From assembly GCA_024645145.1 (NCBI GenBank), contig JAHEGL010000076.1:1-8088 (forward strand): a DNA stretch of 8,088 nucleotides. Reading direction: 5' to 3'. Origin of the DNA: Planktotalea sp. Lineage in GTDB: Bacteria; Pseudomonadota; Alphaproteobacteria; Rhodobacterales; Rhodobacteraceae. The notes below the pieces were generated by a model that was given only the letters and a program-made list of their open reading frames with translations, made no database searches and had not been told where the DNA came from. The translations under genes and the position numbers were made by a program. Shown piece after piece: positions 1-8,088 of this stretch; within the stretch, counting starts at the first letter, position 1, and each line of letters starts with the position of its first letter.

Positions 1-378
1 TGGCGAATTTCAACGAGCTTTTTATGGTATCATCCAGACTTGGCATCAAAATGGCGCGGTTCTTTGAATACGTCAGCTCTGTGCCAAAGCGTGAGCGCGT
101 GTCCTCAACCAAAGTCGTTTGGCAATTGAAACAATCGCGGGCTGGTCGCTTTGCTTTTTTACGGCCAAGCGAATGGTGCTTCCGGTCTTTTTCTTGCTTG
201 TGATGTAGGCGGGCTCGCCCCAGCGCAGAACTTCTTCCAATTCGCCAATGTTTTCATCTTCGCGCGCGACTTCAAAAATGAGGGCGCGTGCTTTCAACAA
301 GGTGTCTCGCTGAGCAGTTTCGAACCGATCGAAGGCTGCACTTACAGGGCTGGGGATGGGTGGCGTGTCGGTCCTCAT
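1..378 (-). pseudogene. DUF1801-type protein gene, frameshifted and cut by the left edge
   Basis: This reads as a small DUF1801 (YdhG-like) cytoplasmic protein of unknown function. From the ATG at 376-378 the frame gives a typical N-terminal half, with a helix ending in ELEEVLRWGEPAY followed by GSTIRLAVKK at about residues 66-75. After that the annotated frame becomes unrelated and stops at 73-75. The family's second half continues in the neighbouring frame, giving FNCQTTLVEDTRSRFG and then KNRAILMPSLDD, which stays open to base 1. The switch falls at the run of six T (155-160, six A on the coding strand). One more base there would restore a single frame reading KKAKRPARDCFNCQT. It is therefore either a recent frameshift or a homopolymer base-calling error. 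The 3' end lies outside the window. The gene is divergent from the aldo/keto reductase and has no visible link to aromatic catabolism. Confidence is high for the family and moderate for real gene inactivation. Confidence 0.75.
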
Positions 379-487
379 TTTACCCCTTCGTTTATGGCTC
401 TTTTAATCGAGACTGGCGCAACGTCGCGCTTTTGGAAATCTTTGGAATTTGCTTATTGTGCTGGAAAACCATGCGATCACATCGGCG

Positions 488-507
488 AACTGGTTGCCAA
501 ACCAGTT
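488..507. promoter_or_regulatory. Perfect 8-4-8 inverted repeat in a divergent gap
   Basis: AACTGGTT at 488-495 and AACCAGTT at 500-507 flank the 4-base spacer GCCA. The repeat lies in the 178-base gap between the divergent DUF1801 and aldo/keto reductase genes, 49 bases before the reductase start. It could be an operator for a dimeric repressor. No T-tract follows on either strand, so a terminator is less likely. I saw no convincing -35/-10 pair in the rest of this gap. Confidence 0.4.
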
Positions 508-556
508 GCTCTCAAAATAGTGTCCGGCAAAATGAAACATTCCAGAAAGTACGGAT

Positions 557-1546
557 ATGAAACAGCGTAAACTAGGACAAGATGGCCCAGACGTAGGTGC
601 AGTTGGCTATGGCGCGATGTCGTTTACGGATTTCTATGGTCCAACGGATGATGCGAATGCGCCTAAAGTTCTGGATGCCTGCCTTGAGATGGGGATCACG
701 CATATCGATACATCCAATGCTTATGGGATGGGGCGTTCTGAAACAGTGATCGGCGACTGGCTACGCGCGCGCGGTGGTGCGTCACCCTTCACGATCGCGA
801 CAAAGGTTGGGATCACGCGTGACCCTGAGCATCGTTTTAACAATTCCCCCGAACATTTGACCGAGTCCCTTGATGCGAGTCTGAAGCGATTGGGCGTCGA
901 AGCGATTGATCTTTATTACGTTCATCGCCGCGACACACGTCATGAGATCGAAGCCGTGACTGAAACCATGGCGGGTTTTGTGAAAGCCGGAAAGATCAAA
1001 GCTATTGGGTATTCTGAAATAGCGCCGTCCTCTTTGCGCCGCGCGCATGCGGTACATCCCATCGCGGCCGTTCAGTCGGAGTATTCACTGTCCACTCGCG
1101 CGCCCGAAATGGGACTAAAGCAAACTTGCGCAGAAATTGGTGCGTCATTGGTTGCCTTTTCTCCAGTGGGGCGCGCGTTGCTGACAGATCGTCCACATAG
1201 CTTGGAGACAGCACAAAGCTTGCCGTTCCTTGCGAACAATCCGCGTTTTATGGAGCCTAACCTCAGCGCGAACCTTGCATATAATGCCAAGTTTTGCGAG
1301 CTCGCCGCAGATATAGGTGTACCGGCGGCGACGCTCGCGATTGCGTGGATTCTGCACCAAGGGGAAGAGGTGTGTGCCATCCCGGGAACACGTAATCTGA
1401 TGCATTTGGAAGAAGTTGCAAAAGGCGGCGAGCTTGATCTGAGCGTGAAAGATATTGCGCGTGTTGAGGAAGTTTTGCCTATCGGTTGGGCGCATGGTGA
1501 TCGTTATTCTGCCGCGCAATGGGTCGGACCAGAACGTTACTGCTAA
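557..1546 (+). CDS. Aldo/keto reductase
   Basis: This is a 329-residue NADP(H)-dependent oxidoreductase of the aldo/keto reductase superfamily, a cytosolic TIM-barrel enzyme reducing aldehydes or ketones. The length is normal for the AKR13-like group. The catalytic tetrad is complete: D51 and Y56 in DTSNAYG, K83 in ATKVG and H123 in YYVHRRD. The C-terminal cofactor loop is visible as IPGTRNLMHLEEV. The ATG at 557 begins MKQRKLGQDG, the usual N-terminal hairpin of the family. The ribosome site is weak (AGAAAG at 544-549). The stop at 1544-1546 overlaps the stop of the convergent TauE/SafE gene. The substrate cannot be read from the sequence, and nothing ties it to the lig genes beyond proximity. 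Confidence 0.92.
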   Translation: MKQRKLGQDGPDVGAVGYGAMSFTDFYGPTDDANAPKVLDACLEMGITHIDTSNAYGMGRSETVIGDWLRARGGASPFTIATKVGITRDPEHRFNNSPEHLTESLDASLKRLGVEAIDLYYVHRRDTRHEIEAVTETMAGFVKAGKIKAIGYSEIAPSSLRRAHAVHPIAAVQSEYSLSTRAPEMGLKQTCAEIGASLVAFSPVGRALLTDRPHSLETAQSLPFLANNPRFMEPNLSANLAYNAKFCELAADIGVPAATLAIAWILHQGEEVCAIPGTRNLMHLEEVAKGGELDLSVKDIARVEEVLPIGWAHGDRYSAAQWVGPERYC

Positions 1547-2265
1547 GTTGTTAAACCGCGATAGATCATTTGAAGCGCGACGAGGGTCACAAGGATACGG
1601 AATACCGTGCGAAAAAGCTCCTCAGACACGCGGTGAGAGGTGCGTTTGCCAAGCCAAGTGCCAGTGAACCCTGCCAAAGTCGCGCCGATGATATGTGGAA
1701 TGTAGTCGAAGTAATTGAACCCAATGCTGCCGTAACCAACGACTTTCATGACATCGAGCGCGAACATGCAGGATGCAAGCGTACCCGTAAGCTGCAGTTT
1801 GGTGAGTTTTGTGCGCAGCATAAGCGGTTGCAATACGCCACCCACCCCAAATACCGTTCCTATATAACTGTGAAGAACACCGATGAAGACGAACGGATGC
1901 TTTATTCGGTCGAGATCGGGCAGCTTGGGGAGCCAGATCAAAAGCAACATGAACAAACCCAAGAGCGTTAGAATGACAGCTTCAGGTAGGGCGACAAAAG
2001 TGCGCGCACCAAGCGTGACGCCGAGAACACCGCCAAGCGCGAACATGCGCATCAAGCGCCAGTCGATATGTGACCAGAAAAAGTAAATGCGCCCGATCAA
2101 AGAGGCGGCTGCAAAAGTGGACTGCAAAGCAATTGCGGCGGTCACAGGCAGGACGGCCATTGACGAAAACAGCAAAATGTAAACGCCGCCTGTAGCAAAG
2201 GCGGCATTCACGAAAGCAGCGATGAAGCTGCCAAGACTGACGAAAAGGACCGCGCTATCTGTCAA
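1543..2265 (-). CDS. TauE/SafE-family membrane transport protein
   Basis: This is a 240-residue integral inner-membrane protein of the TauE/SafE family (PF01925), whose members are putative carriers of sulfonates, sulfite or other organic anions. It is almost entirely hydrophobic, with about seven or eight membrane segments, roughly at residues 5-30, 38-60, 72-93, 95-112, 123-147, 158-180, 187-206 and 217-236. The family's paired glycine-rich motifs appear as ATGGVYILLF (24-33) and VFGVGGVLQPLML (138-150). The start is a TTG at 2263-2265. No in-frame ATG or GTG exists between it and the ligC stop, and AAGG about 11 bases upstream is a weak ribosome site, so the exact start is uncertain. It follows ligC by 27 bases on the same strand, so it is probably the last gene of the ligABC operon. 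A role in moving an aromatic acid or pathway intermediate is inference from position only. Confidence 0.85.
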   Translation of the reverse strand: MTDSAVLFVSLGSFIAAFVNAAFATGGVYILLFSSMAVLPVTAAIALQSTFAAASLIGRIYFFWSHIDWRLMRMFALGGVLGVTLGARTFVALPEAVILTLLGLFMLLLIWLPKLPDLDRIKHPFVFIGVLHSYIGTVFGVGGVLQPLMLRTKLTKLQLTGTLASCMFALDVMKVVGYGSIGFNYFDYIPHIIGATLAGFTGTWLGKRTSHRVSEELFRTVFRILVTLVALQMIYRGLTT

Positions 2266-2292
2266 GACAACGAAGACCTTGTTTGATCGTCC

Positions 2293-4507
<2,215 letters not shown>

Positions 4508-4623
4508 ATGCTATTCCTCCTTGCTGGTTGTTTGAGCTCTGAAGTAGACGGCTTTTTGATCTTGCGCCAATTCGATTGGGCTTATCAATATTGAAAAAAG
4601 CTATAATGGGTTTTGCGCAAAGC
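4508..4623 (-). promoter_or_regulatory. ligA upstream control region with candidate regulator site
   Basis: This 116-base gap separates the regulator stop from ligA and should hold the ligABC promoter. It contains CCAAT-TCG-ATTGG (4567-4579), the palindromes CAATATTG (4586-4593) and TTGCGCAA (4613-4620), and TTGGCGCAA on the minus strand (4562-4570), which recurs upstream of the regulator gene. No good -35/-10 pair is visible, as is common for activator-dependent promoters; ATTATA near 4604 could be a -10. No GC-rich hairpin with a T-tract was seen, so there is no clear terminator after the regulator gene. Confidence 0.5.
4516..4522 (-). promoter_or_regulatory. Strong Shine-Dalgarno site of ligA
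   Basis: AAGGAGG on the minus strand, complementary to the 16S rRNA tail, lies 8 bases before the ligA ATG. It is much stronger than the sites of the downstream genes, which depend on overlaps. Confidence 0.8.
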
Positions 4624-5838
4624 TCAGTCTTGCGTGCCCATAGCGCTGAACTGGCGCAGATAATCAATGAACATGCTTTGCGTTTGCGTCGGTTCCCAGT
4701 TGTTGCGATATGTCAGACCGATGGCGCGCGTGTCGCCATGTAGGGGTACGTCAAGCGTGCGAATGACGCCAAGGTTCTCATCAACCTTGATTTGATGGCG
4801 CGACACAACGGATATGTAGGGGCCTTGCGCCAGAACGCCACGCAGTACTGCCATAGACGACGACACAACGCGTACAGGGGTGTTCGGGCGTTCTTCGATC
4901 CGCAAGGTCTCAAACAAATACTGGCCCGCGGGCGTATCTTTCGGGGGCGCGATCCAAGGGTAACTCAACGTGTCTTCAATCTGCAAGTTGCGTTTGTTTG
5001 CAAGCGGGTGGTTGGGGTGCGCTACAATCGCGAGGGCATCATTGAACAGTGGTTCTTGCTCGATGTCATCTGCAGGTGCCGGATCTCGCAAGGCACCAAT
5101 CAGGCAATCTATATCGCCTTCGCGCAAAGACCTGATCTGCTGGGTGTATCGACCCTCGAGGACGCGAATTTGAAACCCGTCAAAGCTGCTCACCATGGCA
5201 TGAATAGCCTGTGGAACAATCGTCGTGCGCGCAAGCGGTAAGCTCCCAAGAACAAAGGTGCCGCGTTCGCTCCCGAGTTCACGACTGATTTCCTCAAAGC
5301 TTTGTTGAATTTCAGTCTGCGCAAGTTTTGCACCGCGCACGAACGCCTCGGCAGCAGGGGTTAATCGCACGCCGGAGCTGCGCGCTATAAAGAATGGGGT
5401 GCCAGCAATCGCCTCAAGGCTGCGTGCTGTGCGGTGCACCGTAGGTTGTGACAGATCAAGCGCTTTGGCTGCGACAGTAAAGCTACCTGAATTGGCGATA
5501 GCGATGAGATTGCGTAGCTGTGCTGCGGTGACTGACATTTCGAACGACGCGCTGGCTTTGAGACCAGTTTCACGCCGTGCGGCGCTCGCGCCTTCTTTGA
5601 GATGACGGATTGCGTTTGCGGCCCTCTGTTCAAAGAGCGCACCACATGTTGTCGGCACTGCCTGTTTGTGACTGCGCACCAACAAAGGTGTCCCAATTGT
5701 CGTTTCAAGCTGTTTGATAGCCTGCGTTGCCGCAGGTTGCGAAAGATGGCACCGCGCCGCCGCAAGTGAAACAGACCCGTTGCGCGCTGTTTCCAAGAAA
5801 ACCCGCATATGCCGTATGTTTGGAAAGCCGCGCTGCAT
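4624..5838 (-). CDS. LysR-type regulator with two tandem HTH domains (LigR-like)
   Basis: This 404-residue protein is probably the activator of the surrounding ring-cleavage operons, responding to protocatechuate, gallate or a pathway intermediate. Ordinary LysR regulators are about 300 residues. The extra length is a second complete N-terminal winged-helix domain. The first spans about residues 7-80, with recognition part LSQPAATQAIKQLE (32-45). The second spans about 102-172, with LSQPTVHRTARSLE (129-142), exactly 97 residues later. Each is followed by a GTPL/GTPF wing and a helix, and a substrate-binding domain fills about 190-400 (GTFVLGSLPLA, EGDIDCLIGALRDP, VAHPNHPLA). M101 would give a canonical 304-residue LysR, but no ribosome site precedes it. 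The ATG at 5836-5838 has AGAGG close upstream. The gene is divergent from the hydratase operon and lies directly upstream of ligA. It is LigR-like by location; orthology to Sphingobium LigR is not shown. Confidence 0.88.
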   Translation of the reverse strand: MQRGFPNIRHMRVFLETARNGSVSLAAARCHLSQPAATQAIKQLETTIGTPLLVRSHKQAVPTTCGALFEQRAANAIRHLKEGASAARRETGLKASASFEMSVTAAQLRNLIAIANSGSFTVAAKALDLSQPTVHRTARSLEAIAGTPFFIARSSGVRLTPAAEAFVRGAKLAQTEIQQSFEEISRELGSERGTFVLGSLPLARTTIVPQAIHAMVSSFDGFQIRVLEGRYTQQIRSLREGDIDCLIGALRDPAPADDIEQEPLFNDALAIVAHPNHPLANKRNLQIEDTLSYPWIAPPKDTPAGQYLFETLRIEERPNTPVRVVSSSMAVLRGVLAQGPYISVVSRHQIKVDENLGVIRTLDVPLHGDTRAIGLTYRNNWEPTQTQSMFIDYLRQFSAMGTQD

Positions 5839-5860
5839 ATCGCCTCTATAGATTTTTCTT

Positions 5861-5889
5861 ATTCTATGATCTCAATTCGGAATAGGCAA
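5861..5889 (-). promoter_or_regulatory. Candidate sigma-70 promoter of the LysR gene
   Basis: On the minus strand TTGCCT (-35, 5884-5889) and TAGAAT (-10, 5861-5866) are separated by 17 bases. Transcription would start near 5854, about 16 bases before the ATG. The shared TTGGCGCAA block lies upstream of this -35, near -62, where a LysR protein controlling its own gene usually binds. Confidence 0.45.
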
Positions 5890-5902
5890 TTTGATTGGAT
5901 AT

Positions 5903-5940
5903 CTTTTAAGTTTGCGCCAACGGTCGAAGCGACCAATATC
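5903..5940. promoter_or_regulatory. Candidate regulator binding region between the divergent operons
   Basis: This part of the 125-base divergent gap holds TTGCGCCAA (5912-5920), the perfect inverted repeat GGTCG-AAG-CGACC (5922-5934) and CAATAT (5934-5939). The outer elements recur in the same plus-strand order upstream of ligA at 4562-4591. The position suits shared control of the regulator gene and the hydratase operon. Binding by the neighbouring LysR protein is inferred. Confidence 0.45.
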
Positions 5941-5963
5941 AAACACTCAAGGGGGTCTTACAT

Positions 5964-6701
5964 ATGTCAGACAAGAAAACAGCGCTGGTCATCAGCGCCC
6001 ATTCCGCGGACTTTGTTTGGCGCGCTGGTGGTGCCATCGCTCTGCACCAAGCCAAGGGTTACGAAGTCACTGTCGTTTGTTTGTCTTACGGTGAACGCGG
6101 CGAAAGCGCGAAGCTTTGGAAGCAAGAGGGCATGACCCTCGAAAAAGTAAAGACAGAGCGCCGCAAAGAAGCCGAAAACGCAGCCACAGCACTTGGTGTG
6201 CACGATATCCGTTTCTTTGATGTTGGGGATTACCCGCTTGATCTGGGCCGCGAAACGCAAGACCGCATGGTCGATGTTATCCGCGAAATCCAGCCAAAAT
6301 TCATGATGTCACACTCTAAGTGGGACCCCTATAATACGGACCATATGAACACGACCCAATTCGCGCTTGAATGCCGGATGATTGCGCAGGCGTGGGGTCA
6401 TAACCCCGGTCAAAAAGTTCTTGGTGCACCGCAGCTTTACCTCTTTGAGCCGCATCAGACGGAGCAAATGGAATGGAAGCCAACTACGTTCCTAGATATC
6501 ACTGAGGTCTGGGACAAGAAATGGGCTGCGATCCAATGTATGCAGGGCCAAGAGCACTTGTGGAACTTCTATAAGAACGTCGCTGAAAACCGCGCGAACC
6601 ACTTCCGCCGCAATTCTGGCGGCATGGCTGGCGGACGCGTCGCAAAATATGCGGAAGGGTTCGAGACGATCTTCCCACGCACAGTGGATGAACTCGAATG
6701 A
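5964..6701 (+). CDS. galB: 4-oxalomesaconate/4-carboxy-2-hydroxymuconate hydratase, PIG-L type (GalB-like)
   Basis: This 245-residue cytosolic metal enzyme of the PIG-L (LmbE-like) fold is expected to add water to the isomerised 4-oxalomesaconate, giving 4-carboxy-4-hydroxy-2-oxoadipate (CHA). Pseudomonas putida GalB is the characterised Zn-dependent hydratase of this fold, and most PIG-L relatives are deacetylases. The N-terminal metal motif reads [12 protein letters not shown], with H13 and D16 replacing the usual AHPDD, and D126-H127 in [10 protein letters not shown] is the second metal site. LSYGERGES (40-48) matches the conserved GERG-type loop. The ATG at 5964 follows AAGGGGG (5949-5955) with an 8-base gap. 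Its TGA overlaps the aldolase ATG (ATGA). Its place between the regulator and the aldolase makes the hydratase role more likely than deacetylation. Confidence 0.85.
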   Translation: MSDKKTALVISAHSADFVWRAGGAIALHQAKGYEVTVVCLSYGERGESAKLWKQEGMTLEKVKTERRKEAENAATALGVHDIRFFDVGDYPLDLGRETQDRMVDVIREIQPKFMMSHSKWDPYNTDHMNTTQFALECRMIAQAWGHNPGQKVLGAPQLYLFEPHQTEQMEWKPTTFLDITEVWDKKWAAIQCMQGQEHLWNFYKNVAENRANHFRRNSGGMAGGRVAKYAEGFETIFPRTVDELE

Positions 6702-7390
6702 GCATTCAGGCAGGGACAACTGGCGTCGTCGTCCAGAACATTGAGCGCGCGGATCAAGCGATTATCGACGGTTTGGCGAAGTGCGGTGTGGCGACAGTGC
6801 ACGAAGCGCAAGGTCGCAAGGGTTTGTTGGCAGATTACATGCGCCCAATTTATGCGGGTGCACGCATTGCAGGATCTGCGGTCACGATCCTCGCGCAGCC
6901 TTGTGATAACTGGATGATCCACGTGGCGATTGAGCAGTTGAAAGACGGTGACATCATGCTGTTGGGCACGACTACACCGTCCAATGCGGGGTATTTCGGC
7001 GACCTTCTTGCGACCTCCGCGATGGCACGTGGCTGTCGTGGATTGATCATTGATGCAGGTGTGCGCGACATCGCAGATCTGACTGAAATGAATTTTCCAG
7101 TGTGGTCGAAAGCAGTGCATGCCCAAGGCACGATCAAAGAAACGCTTGGTTCGGTCAATGTGCCAGTGGTGTGTGCGGATGCACTTGTGAACCCGGGTGA
7201 CATTATCGTCGCAGATGATGACGGTGTCTGCATCGTGCGCTGCGAAGAGGCGGCGGACGTGCTTGAAAAATCCCTCGCACGTGAAGCTAATGAGGGCGAG
7301 AAGCGCGCGAAGTTTGAAGCGGGTGAGCTAGGGCTCGACATTTACAACATGCGCGGACGTCTGGCTGAAAAGGGTCTCAAATATGTCTGA
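6698..7390 (+). CDS. ligK: 4-carboxy-4-hydroxy-2-oxoadipate aldolase (LigK/GalC-like)
   Basis: This 230-residue class II aldolase of the RraA-like fold cleaves CHA to pyruvate and oxaloacetate. Characterised relatives also cleave 4-hydroxy-4-methyl-2-oxoglutarate and decarboxylate oxaloacetate, using Mg2+ or Mn2+. The diagnostic signature is present: G101-D102, then about 20 residues on R123-D124 in [12 protein letters not shown]. These positions agree with those I recall for the P. putida enzyme. [12 protein letters not shown] (33-44) and [13 protein letters not shown] (167-179) are also typical. The C-terminal tail, rich in charged residues, matches the long catabolic aldolases rather than the shorter RraA RNase E inhibitors (about 160 residues). 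The start overlaps the hydratase stop by 4 nt and the stop overlaps the next gene by 8 nt, so the three genes form a tight operon. Confidence 0.92.
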   Translation: MSIQAGTTGVVVQNIERADQAIIDGLAKCGVATVHEAQGRKGLLADYMRPIYAGARIAGSAVTILAQPCDNWMIHVAIEQLKDGDIMLLGTTTPSNAGYFGDLLATSAMARGCRGLIIDAGVRDIADLTEMNFPVWSKAVHAQGTIKETLGSVNVPVVCADALVNPGDIIVADDDGVCIVRCEEAADVLEKSLAREANEGEKRAKFEAGELGLDIYNMRGRLAEKGLKYV

Positions 7391-8088
7391 CGGCATTCGC
7401 TGTATGTGGATGCGTGGGGGAACATCCAAAGGGGGGTATTTCCTGAAGGACGATTTGCCCGATGATATAGACGCGCGCGACATGGTTTTGTTGCGCGCGA
7501 TGGGCTCGCCCGATGTACGCCAGATTGACGGAATGGGCGGGGCTGATCCGCTGACATCGAAAGTGGCCGTCGTATCCAAGTCGGTGCGCGACGGGATTGA
7601 TGTGGATTACCTGTTCCTACAGGTTTTTGTGGACCAACCCATTGTGACTGATGCACAAAATTGTGGGAATATCCTTGCTGGTGTCGGCGCGTTTGCGATT
7701 GAGCGCGGCTTGGTTGCGGCGAACAGCAAAGAAACACCCGTCGCAATTTATATGGAAAACACCGGCCAAGCGGCTGTTGCACGGATCGCAACACCAGATG
7801 GAACAGTCTCGTACAAAGGCGATGCGCAGATAGATGGTGTTCCCGGTGGATCGGCTGCGGTTCCTTTGACGTTCAAAGATACGGCGGGCTCGTCTTGTGG
7901 GGCGCTTTTGCCAACGGGAAATGCAATGGATGTTATTGAGGGTGTTGAGCTTACGATGATCGACAATGGCATGCCTTGCGTGGTCATGCGTGCGGCGGAT
8001 ATGGGGATCAGTGGTGAAGAAACCCCCGCAGATCTGGAAGCAAACACCCATTTGCGCGCAAAGCTTGAAGCGATCAGGCTAGCGTGCG
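7383..8088 (+). CDS. 4-oxalomesaconate isomerase/tautomerase, PrpF family (LigU/GalD-like), cut by the right edge
   Basis: The frame from the ATG at 7383-7385 stays open for 235 codons to the right edge; relatives are about 360 residues, so roughly a third is missing. It is a PrpF-type isomerase that converts 4-oxalomesaconate to the form used by the hydratase. P. putida GalD is described as a keto-enol tautomerase and Sphingobium LigU as an allylic isomerase. Motifs are [11 protein letters not shown] (10-20), [21 protein letters not shown] (40-60), [14 protein letters not shown] (92-105), MENTGQ and [10 protein letters not shown]60 and C94 have the same 34-residue spacing as the catalytic Lys66 and Cys100 I recall for LigU. 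The start lies 8 nt inside the aldolase gene with no strong ribosome site of its own, implying coupled translation. Which of the two chemistries it performs cannot be read here. Confidence 0.92.
   Translation, partial: MSDGIRCMWMRGGTSKGGYFLKDDLPDDIDARDMVLLRAMGSPDVRQIDGMGGADPLTSKVAVVSKSVRDGIDVDYLFLQVFVDQPIVTDAQNCGNILAGVGAFAIERGLVAANSKETPVAIYMENTGQAAVARIATPDGTVSYKGDAQIDGVPGGSAAVPLTFKDTAGSSCGALLPTGNAMDVIEGVELTMIDNGMPCVVMRAADMGISGEETPADLEANTHLRAKLEAIRLAC

Noticed and set aside
151..570. Open frame of 139 codons on the plus strand
   Set aside because: It runs antisense across the DUF1801 gene, whose minus-strand translation matches a known domain; the plus-strand translation resembles no family I recognise.
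4567..4579. CCAAT-TCG-ATTGG as a terminator for the regulator gene
   Set aside because: The stem is only 5 bp, mostly A-T, and no T-tract follows; an operator is the better reading.
6569..7126. Open frame of 185 codons on the minus strand
   Set aside because: It is antisense to the hydratase and aldolase genes and crosses their operon junction; no plausible protein motif.
7342..8051. Several minus-strand open frames near the right edge
   Set aside because: They are shadows of the edge-cut PrpF-type gene, whose plus-strand frame is open from 7383 to 8088 with strong family motifs.

Overview
The window holds most of a protocatechuate (or gallate) 4,5-ring-cleavage gene cluster from a moderate-GC proteobacterium. 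The enzyme sequences and the gene arrangement look most like an alphaproteobacterium, possibly of the roseobacter type (Rhodobacterales). That placement is an inference from remembered families, not from a search.

Left part (1-2265). A DUF1801-type gene runs off the left edge on the minus strand and is frameshifted at a homopolymer. Facing away from it is a complete aldo/keto reductase on the plus strand (557-1546). Its stop codon overlaps that of a convergent TauE/SafE-type membrane protein gene (1543-2265, minus). A perfect 8-4-8 inverted repeat lies in the divergent gap between the first two genes.

Central minus-strand block (1543-5838), read right to left. A LysR-type regulator carrying two tandem DNA-binding domains is followed by ligA and ligB (the small and catalytic subunits of protocatechuate 4,5-dioxygenase), ligC (4-carboxy-2-hydroxymuconate semialdehyde dehydrogenase) and the TauE/SafE gene. 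ligA/ligB overlap by 1 nt, ligB/ligC overlap by 4 nt, and ligC to tauE is 27 nt apart, so ligABC-tauE looks like one operon.

Right plus-strand block (5964 to the right edge). A PIG-L-type hydratase of the GalB kind, a RraA-type 4-carboxy-4-hydroxy-2-oxoadipate (CHA) aldolase of the LigK/GalC kind, and a PrpF-type 4-oxalomesaconate isomerase/tautomerase of the LigU/GalD kind follow each other with 4-nt and 8-nt overlaps. The last gene is cut by the window edge.

How it works together. LigAB opens the ring of protocatechuate. LigC oxidises the semialdehyde to 2-pyrone-4,6-dicarboxylate (PDC). A PDC lactonase (LigI), not present here, should give 4-oxalomesaconate. The PrpF-type enzyme isomerises it, the PIG-L enzyme hydrates it, and the aldolase yields pyruvate and oxaloacetate. 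The regulator sits at the divergence point of the two operons. A shared sequence block in both control regions is a candidate operator. The most notable points are the double-HTH regulator, the shared control block, the use of a PIG-L (GalB) hydratase rather than a LigJ-type one beside a LigAB/LigC front end, and a membrane protein of unknown substrate in the operon.
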